DNA of 64,000 nucleotides, taken from contig CBDHHO010000004.1 of the NCBI GenBank assembly GCA_965263485.1, forward strand, positions 372,001-436,000, in the 5' to 3' direction. A model generated the notes under the pieces. It worked only from the letters and a program-made list of their open reading frames with translations. It was not told the origin of the DNA and did not search any database. The translations under genes were made by a program, and so were the position numbers. Below are positions 58,008-64,000 of the stretch, piece by piece (positions within the stretch are counted from its first letter, which is position 1; each line of letters starts with the position of its first letter). This DNA is from Haliotispira sp965263485 (lineage in GTDB: Bacteria > Spirochaetota > Spirochaetia > SP-2023).

Positions 58008-60609
58008 CTCCTTCCTCCAGCAGGATCAGGTAGCTGACCACTTCAAAGTCATCCATGCCTTTAAAGCTGTTTTTATTGATTACGGTTCCGCCGGGAGAGA
58101 AAAGACTCTCCCCCCCGCGCTCTTCAGCTGCGCCGGTCAGGGCCTGCACTGCTTTTGAAAGCAGGTCGCGATACTGCGACATATCGGAGCCACCCCGAGT
58201 CAGTCCGGAAAGCCGGTTTATGGCTGCGCTATCAACGGACTTTCCATGGATGCTCATCTTCTTCAGCAGATCCAGAATCTTTTTGGTCTGGGTGAACTGC
58301 AAAATGACCGATCCATCGTTCTTTACATAGACCAGATAGTAAGGCGACAAGGCATAGGTGGAGTCTGAAACGGTTTGAGCGCCTTCATTTCTGAGGCAGA
58401 AAATCACTCCGGGTGAGAACTCATTTTTTAAAGAATCGTCGATGGAGGCCACGGCATATGCGCCAGATGGTATCCGCTCCAGCAGGTTCTCGTGCTCTTT
58501 TATGTAATCGCTGAGATCCATGCGGAAGTCGTTCAACGTGAGGTCAGTGATGGAGATGCCACCTTCGACATCATCAATATCGACGACTTCGTTCTGAAGT
58601 TTTTCGAGCTGTTTACGGCGGTATTCGAGGTCATTCATTTTCCCTGAATCGGTAAACTCAATGACGTTCTCTTCACCGGTGGCCGAAATATCCAGCAGGA
58701 CCATGCGGCCGGAAACGCGGGCCTCAAGATTGATGTATTCATCCAGCTCCATGTTGGGCCAGAAGTTCACCAGTTGGATTTTGTCATTTTTCGAGCCCAG
58801 TCGATCAACACGGCCAAAACGCTGAATGATCCGAACCGGATTCCAGTGGATGTCGTAGTTGATCAGGTAATCGCAGTCCTGCAGGTTTTGCCCCTCTGAA
58901 ATACAGTCCGTGGCTATCAGCAGGTCAATTTCTGCAGTGAGAGAAGAATCGATCTTTTCACGCTCTTTAGATACTGGAGAAAAGGAGGTGATGATTGATG
59001 CCAGATCTTTGCGTATGCCGGGCATCTCGGTTTTATTATCACCGAAACCCGTAAGCAGGGCGGCATACACGCCCAACTCTTTTCGGGACCACTCGGCAAT
59101 GTTGTCATAGAGATATCTGGCTGTGTCGGCAAACGCAGTAAAGACAAGAAGCTTCTTATTGTCTGGATTAATCGGATTGGCAACTTTGTGGCGGACAAGC
59201 TCCTTCAACTTTCTGAGTTTTTCATCTTGTGGTGCTTTAACTGACTGTGCGGACGCAATGAGTTTTTCCAGAATTTCCCGGTCTTCCTCAAGCTCTTGCT
59301 TCCAGCGGACCGTGTCCACGTCCTGGATCAGGACCTTAACTTTTTTGCCAACAACAAAAGGAGAGAATGCCTCATCTTCAATTTCGATGTCCTCAATATC
59401 AAACTCTTCAACCGAAGCGTTGTTGTCATGGTCTGCAATTTTCTGAATCAAAGCGGTTACTTCGCCGAACAGTTTTCCCAGTGTCGTTGTGAAAGAGTTG
59501 ATTGAGCTTTCCATTCGTTTGAACAGATTCGCCCGCATCAAGTGAATTAGACTCTGCTCACGGTCCACCTGCCGGAATACCGAACCACCGCTCATTTTCC
59601 GATCATACTTGCGGCTGTACTTTTCTGTCTTTTGCGGCAGGACATATTTTAATGGAGCATAGGCGCTTAGATTAAGCAGCCGAATATTTTTATTTATACT
59701 TTCAAGAGCCGGGAAGCGTCCCTCTGTATCAATGTCTGTCTTGATATTGACGGGTTTTAGCCTCTCCGGGAATTTTCCAATTTCCGTTACATCATAATAT
59801 TTTTCGATATGTTTTCTGGATCGGGCAATGGTGAGAAGATCCAGCAATTTGAAATAGTCAAAATTCAAAGTTTCCAGCAGGGACTCGGTGGTTCTTTCGC
59901 TGTCGTCCAAATTCAACCAAGCATTGAAGCGGGTCTGAGCCATTTTCAGCGTCTGCTCGATGCTGGTAATACCGTTGGTCTTCAATGCGTCGTCTTTTGC
60001 CTCAACGATAAAGGCGACTTGGTTTTTGAGGTCGTTCATCCGGTTGTTTACCGGCGTAGCCGAAAGCATCAACACCTTGGTTTTCACACCTGCCTTGATG
60101 ATCTCGTTCATCAGCTTGGAATAGCGGGTCAGGGAATCATTCTTACGAGCCGGGTTGTTTCTGAAATTGTGCGACTCGTCGATAACGATCAGGTCGTAGT
60201 TACCCCAATTCAGGGTCGCTAAATTAATCTCCCCTGACATTCCTCGCACACGGGTCAGATCCGTATGGTTGAGGACATCATAGTTGAACCTGTCCGAGGC
60301 CATGATGTTTCGTTTGTCATTAACCGTATATAAGGTCCAGTTTTCCCGAAGCTTTTTAGGACATAAAACCAGAACGCGGTCATTGCGGAGTTCGTAATAT
60401 TTAATGACTGCGAGTGCCTCAAATGTCTTACCCAACCCCACACTGTCTGCGATGATGCAGCCGTTGTAGCGTTCAATTTTATCGATGGCTCCGAGTACGC
60501 CATCCCGCTGAAATTTATAAAGCTTCTGCCAGACCTGTGTGCTTTTAATTCCGGTCTGGGTCTTGATGATTTTGTCTTCATCAAGCTCTCCGATAAAATC
60601 CCTGAAGAT
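57985..60609 (-). pseudogene. SNF2-type helicase, C-terminal part, split by ISL3 element
   Basis: About 875 codons from IFRDFIGELDEDK. Motor motifs are all present: Walker A IIADSVGLGKT, VIDESHNFRN, MLSATPVNNR, LLIATDCISEGQNL and IIQRFGRVDRLGS. The N-terminal part of the same gene is at 61922-62551, on the far side of the insertion. Joined at the duplicated CCTGAAGAT the frame reads LFHIFRDFIGEL, restoring a protein of about 1,085 residues. Interrupted, so helicase function is probably lost unless the element excises. Confidence 0.9.
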
Positions 60610-61921
60610 GGCTCTTCGGTACGTCTTGTGGATTTTAGGTAAAGATGATACAATGGGGAAATGAACGATAAGCAACTTTTAATTTTGGGCCTGGGACTGA
60701 GCGAACCATGGCAGATTATCAGTCAGGAACTCAGAGAAGACAAGAAGCCACATGAATTACACATCGCAATTAAAGCTGAGCGTGGCTCCAAGTATCCGTG
60801 TCCCGAGTGTAAGAAAATGTGCCCTGCTCACGACTTTAAGGAACTTGAATGGCGGCATTTAAACTTCTTTCAACACCATTGCTACATCCGCGCAAAAGTA
60901 CCCCGAACAAAATGTTTAGAGCATGGTATCAGGCGTATTCTGGTCCCATGGGCAAGAAATGGAAGCTCTTTTACCTTACTCTTTGAGCAGGCTGTTCTCA
61001 TGCTGGCCCGTGAAATGCCTATGCTTTCAGTAGCCAGAAAAACTGGAATCGAAGATAAAAGAGTTGCCAGAATTATCAAATATTACGTTGAAGAAGGCAA
61101 AAAACAAATAGATTTATCTAATTTAAAATCTATTGGACTTGATGAGACATCAAGCAAGCGAGGACATAACTATGTGACTGTATTTGTCGATATGGATAAG
61201 AAAAAGGAATCTGTAATTTTTGCGACAGAAGGAAGGGATTCCAGTGTTGTTAAGGAGTGCAAAGACTTTATAGAAGAACATAATGGGGAAAAAGAAAATG
61301 TTGAAGAAGTAGTTTGTGATATGTCAAAGCCTTTTTTGAAAGGAATCAGAGAGAATTTTCCTGAATCTTCGGTAACAGCTGATTGGTTTCATATTTGTAA
61401 GAAGTTTGTAGAAGCATTAAATACAGTGAGGAAATCTGAGAGTAAACATAAGAATTTCCCTAAGCATGCACGATGGGCAGTAGTAAAGAACCCGGCGAAC
61501 AATGCCCTGACAAAGTCACAGTTGGAAGCTTTACTGGAGCTTGAAGCGGGAGGTTTTCAGACGATGACGGGGTATCAGATAAAAGAGAAATTATCTTGGA
61601 TAAGAGGCGCGAAAACTTTACAGGGAGCCAAGTGGAGGATTCGAAGATTTATCAATTATTCGAGAGAACTGATAAAAGATCAGGATTTATTAGAGCCGAT
61701 GGCTAAAGCATTGGATAGCTTGGAGAAACATGGGGATAAGGTGGTGGAGCGCTGGCGCTCAGGTAAGACAAGCGCCCGTCTGGAAGGGTTGAACAGTATA
61801 TTTCAAGCGGTTAGAGCCAGAGCTAGGGGTTACAGGAATACAGAAACATTTTTAATGATGATATACTTGCTCGCCAGTCCGGTAGCTGCGACTCTAAAAT
61901 CAACTTGATATACCGAGGAGT
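60610..61921 (+). mobile_element. ISL3-family insertion sequence with target duplication
   Basis: About 1.31 kb. The left end GGCTCTTCGGTACGTC and inverted right end ACTCCTCGGTATATC are imperfect terminal repeats; GATTTTAG occurs further in on both. It is flanked by CCTGAAGAT at 60601-60609 and 61922-61930; ISL3 elements normally make 8-bp duplications, so one base may be chance. It carries one transposase gene and is inserted in the helicase gene. Confidence 0.92.
60661..61908 (+). CDS. ISL3-family transposase
   Basis: 415 residues, full length for the family. An N-terminal zinc ribbon (CPECKKMCPAHD), a C-x-H pair in PRTKCLEHGIRR, and a helix-turn-helix region (SVARKTGIEDKRVARI). The DDE domain has GLDETSSKRGHNYVTVFVD, VVCDMSKPFLKGIRENFP and ADWFHICKKF; the C-terminal end GLNSIFQAVRARARGYRN is typical. 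No frameshift or stop, so probably active. ATG right at the left end, about 50 bp inside the terminal repeat. Confidence 0.96.
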   Translation: MNDKQLLILGLGLSEPWQIISQELREDKKPHELHIAIKAERGSKYPCPECKKMCPAHDFKELEWRHLNFFQHHCYIRAKVPRTKCLEHGIRRILVPWARNGSSFTLLFEQAVLMLAREMPMLSVARKTGIEDKRVARIIKYYVEEGKKQIDLSNLKSIGLDETSSKRGHNYVTVFVDMDKKKESVIFATEGRDSSVVKECKDFIEEHNGEKENVEEVVCDMSKPFLKGIRENFPESSVTADWFHICKKFVEALNTVRKSESKHKNFPKHARWAVVKNPANNALTKSQLEALLELEAGGFQTMTGYQIKEKLSWIRGAKTLQGAKWRIRRFINYSRELIKDQDLLEPMAKALDSLEKHGDKVVERWRSGKTSARLEGLNSIFQAVRARARGYRNTETFLMMIYLLASPVAATLKST

Positions 61922-62551
61922 CCTGAAGATATGAAACAGAGTCAGAAAGTAGATTTGCTGGGGAGTCTTATCGGAATAAACAAGCGCAAGAGCGTCTTGA
62001 AGAATCGTTTCAAAATCATGGCTATTTCTTCCTGAAGCCCACAGTTCATCAAACCACTTGATGAGCGAATGCGCCTCATCAGAACTGCGAAAGCAGGTAT
62101 TCATATGGTGGGATTCAGAGGGAACGATACCTAAACCGTCAGTGGTGAAACAGGAGCTTCCCACAATGGAAAAGGGTTCATCGCTGCTGGTATGCGATAA
62201 GTGAATAAGGTTCTGATGGACTGGTGAGGGCAATTCGCGGACTTCGCATTTTTGTTTCAGCCACTCTGAGCACTCCCGTGCAATCCGAGTAACATCAAGT
62301 CGATTGCGTAAACGACGATCCAAGTGATTCCCGGGAAGGTTTTTGAGAAACCCCTCGTTATCACCATGGCCTGGAACAAGGAGCTTGAACTTTGAAACCT
62401 TTGAAAGCTCCTTTCTCAGCTCGTCATAGGCGTAAAGGGAAAACAGAGCGGAAACCACGGAAAGAGTGCATCCGGCTGCAATATTTTCTTTGAGTTCGGA
62501 AACAACGTTCCCCAGAGATTTATTATCAAGTATTCCCGCAGACTGTTTCAC
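61922..62551 (-). pseudogene. SNF2-type helicase, N-terminal part
   Basis: About 210 codons from GTG 62551 (GGAG seven bases upstream). It resembles the phospholipase D-like N-terminal domain found on such helicases: SIVGSSCFTTDGLG and SSDEAHSLIKWFDELW, then the linker TPQQIYFLTLFHIF that continues in the fragment at 60609. The expected HxK is VHQNL, with Asn for Lys, so any PLD nuclease activity is doubtful. It overlaps the end of the IclR-type gene by 26 bp. Confidence 0.87.
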
Positions 62552-63299
62552 AATTCTTCTCCACGTAACGGCGGTATGGACTGTCCTGCAGTATCCTCAA
62601 AATCTGCTGCCCGATCTGATCCAAATTGATATGTTTTGTCCGGGCACCACTGACGGAAATCGCGGCCACCACCTTCCCGGCCGGATCGAACAACGGAACG
62701 GAAACACAAATTTTGCCCAGAGCATGCTCCTCATCATCGACAAAAAAACCGAGGCTCCGGCTATTCTGAATATGCTCCCGGAGCTGCGAAAGCCGGGTCA
62801 AAGTATTTCTTGTCTTGGCTTCGAACGGCTCCTTCCCCAGCACCGCCGCCAACTGATCCTCATCCAGCTGGCTTAACAACGCCTTCCCCAGAGAAGTGAA
62901 ATGCAGCCCCTCGGTACTGCCGACGGTGGCCGAGCTGATCAAACCCTCCCTCTGCGGGGGATTGGCCTTATCGATAACCAGCACAAACGAATCCCGGTGC
63001 ACACCCAGAATAGCGGTCATACCCAGACTTGCGGCGATCTGCTCCAAGTGCGGGCGGACTGTGCTCACGAGATTGGGCCTGTAGCCGCTGCCAATGGCAA
63101 AAGCCTTGCTCCCAATCTGATACGAAGCATTCCTGCCGCTGCTGCGCTCCACCATGTCCCGACTCTCCAGAGTCTGCATGATGTTGTAAACAGTACTGGG
63201 GGCCACTTGAAAGTGCCCGAGCAGCTGAGCAATCGTAACCGGCCCCTGCTGGCGGATAAAATCCAGAATATCAATACTGACTCCCAGAACCCGGTTCAT
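62526..63299 (-). CDS. IclR-family transcriptional regulator
   Basis: 257 residues from ATG 63299 (GGAGG five bases upstream; an ATG four codons earlier is less likely). N-terminal winged helix GPVTIAQLLGHFQVAPSTVY, then the IclR effector domain with GLHFTSLGKALLSQLDEDQL and the terminal VSVPLFDPAGKVVAAISVSG. Divergent from the sugar-binding protein gene at 63509, which it probably regulates. Its last residues (VEKNCETVCGNT) lie in the region that overlaps the helicase start. Confidence 0.94.
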   Translation of the reverse strand: MNRVLGVSIDILDFIRQQGPVTIAQLLGHFQVAPSTVYNIMQTLESRDMVERSSGRNASYQIGSKAFAIGSGYRPNLVSTVRPHLEQIAASLGMTAILGVHRDSFVLVIDKANPPQREGLISSATVGSTEGLHFTSLGKALLSQLDEDQLAAVLGKEPFEAKTRNTLTRLSQLREHIQNSRSLGFFVDDEEHALGKICVSVPLFDPAGKVVAAISVSGARTKHINLDQIGQQILRILQDSPYRRYVEKNCETVCGNT

Positions 63300-63414
63300 C
63301 AAAGCCTCCAATAGTGAAAGATGACTCAGTATACCAGAAAAGAGCTATGGGTCTCTCATTATTATTACTTATATAAATAATAATTGGAATAATATCTATA
63401 ATTGTAAAAAAAGA
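63300..63414. other. Divergent regulatory region
   Basis: The strongly AT-rich segment 63355-63412 (TATTACTTATATAAATAATA and following) lies between the IclR-type start and the promoter at 63415. Likely holds the IclR operator; I could not assign the exact site. Confidence 0.5.
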
Positions 63415-63442
63415 TTGACATACGCACAGGCTGTGTTAGAAT
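63415..63442 (+). promoter_or_regulatory. Sigma-70-type promoter of sugar-binding protein gene
   Basis: TTGACA at 63415-63420, a 16-bp spacer and TAGAAT at 63437-63442, about 65 bp before the ATG. Same hexamers as the lipoprotein promoter at 2901. Confidence 0.8.
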
Positions 63443-63508
63443 CGAAAAACGGGGGAAGCACCACAACAATGGAACATTCCCGAACACCAAAACCATTGGA
63501 GGAGAGAT

Positions 63509-64000
63509 ATGAAGAGCAAAACATGGCAGAGAGCCGCCATCCTGACACTTGTGCTGGGGCTGGTATTCTGGGGGCAGAGCCGCCCGCTGGCCGCCCGGGG
63601 TGATTCCAGCAGCAGCGGCTACGTGATCGGCGTACCGACGCACACCTTTGCAGACAAATGGATGACCTATCTCTTTGACGCAATTCGCGCCTACGATGCG
63701 GAGCATCCCGATGTGAGGTTCAAACTGACCGATGCCAACAACGACCCCAAACGGCAGCTCAACGACGTCGATAACTTTATCGTTGACGGAGCGGATGGCC
63801 TGCTGCTGATCCCCACGGATCCCGACATCGTCCTGGCCATCGGGCAGAAGGCCAAAAAAGCCGGAATTCCCCTAGTGCTGGTAAACCGTCTGGGAACGGA
63901 TGAAGGCATGAAGTTTGTCAACACCTACGTCGGCTCCCGCGAAGAAGATGCGGGGATCATTCAGGCGGAACAGACCGCGAAACTGCTGGGAGGAGAGCCG
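63509..64000 (+). CDS. Sugar-binding protein of ABC transporter (partial, runs off window)
   Basis: The first 164 codons are in the window. Signal peptide TWQRAAILTLVLGLVFWGQS...LAARG, then a Peripla_BP_4 fold: YVIGVPTHTFADKWMTYLFD, DNFIVDGADGLLLIPTDPDI, GIPLVLVNRLGTDEG and FVNTYVGSREEDAG. GGAGG lies about five to nine bases before ATG 63509. The ATPase and permease probably follow beyond 64000. Controlled in all likelihood by the divergent IclR-type gene. Confidence 0.92.
   Translation, partial: MKSKTWQRAAILTLVLGLVFWGQSRPLAARGDSSSSGYVIGVPTHTFADKWMTYLFDAIRAYDAEHPDVRFKLTDANNDPKRQLNDVDNFIVDGADGLLLIPTDPDIVLAIGQKAKKAGIPLVLVNRLGTDEGMKFVNTYVGSREEDAGIIQAEQTAKLLGGEP

Overview
The window looks like a chromosomal segment of a spirochaete-type anaerobe (moderate confidence). 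The basis is the mix of secreted lipoproteins with permissive lipoboxes, beta-helix/InlB-repeat surface lipoproteins, ribose-type (CUT2) sugar ABC transporters, a lone PTS EIIA, a 30-residue AURKAIP1/COX24-type ribosomal protein, and GC-rich housekeeping genes broken by AT-rich islands. No rRNA or CRISPR array is present; there is one tRNA (Ala, TGC).

Layout. 64-5072 and 45657-50652 are the two arms of a nearly perfect 5-kb inverted duplication. Each arm carries a ThuA-like protein, a Gfo/Idh/MocA oxidoreductase and a surface lipoprotein gene. Between the arms, in order, lie: leuB, a tiny ribosomal-type gene and tRNA-Ala (5.1-6.5 kb); thrC, a PcrA/UvrD helicase and an SLC13 permease (7.2-13.2 kb); PTS EIIA, a sulfatase remnant, a GlcD-like oxidase and a LacI regulator (13.6-17.7 kb); a polyol-type Zn dehydrogenase, an AT-rich fatty acid desaturase and two complete sugar ABC sets (18.2-28.0 kb); a secreted protein (28.4 kb); the nickel-pincer cofactor/lactate racemase operon larA-larC-larE-larB followed by cysH (29.4-34.8 kb); a second beta-helix lipoprotein, a damaged orphan ABC ATPase and ilvD (35.5-40.5 kb); and a lipoprotein, a DHH phosphoesterase and a secreted protein (40.7-44.2 kb).

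Beyond the right arm are an Rpn-type nuclease and a third member of the lipoprotein family. A defence-gene graveyard follows: type I R-M fragments, an integrase fragment, an intact-looking YefM/YoeB pair, and a methyltransferase-GxxExxY-DUF4391-helicase cassette whose helicase is split by an ISL3 element. The window ends with an IclR regulator divergent from the start of another sugar-binding protein.

Three features stand out. (1) Four lipoprotein genes (two of them duplicates) share a leader or ribosome-binding region. Each carries a pure 7-bp tandem repeat (5, 5, 5 and 7 units) just inside the start codon, ahead of the lipoprotein signal. This is the expected architecture of a phase-variable surface protein family. 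(2) A palindromic, MITE-like repeat family with ends like AGGGGACCTCTAAAAATT fills most intergenic gaps from 0 to 51 kb. It supplies start codons, stop codons and, in at least one gene, an in-frame peptide insert. (3) In the 54-58 kb cassette an unrelated palindromic element (ends like AACCACGAATGGACACGAAT) does the same: it is translated inside the methyltransferase, forms protein ends of two neighbours, and encloses a GxxExxY gene.
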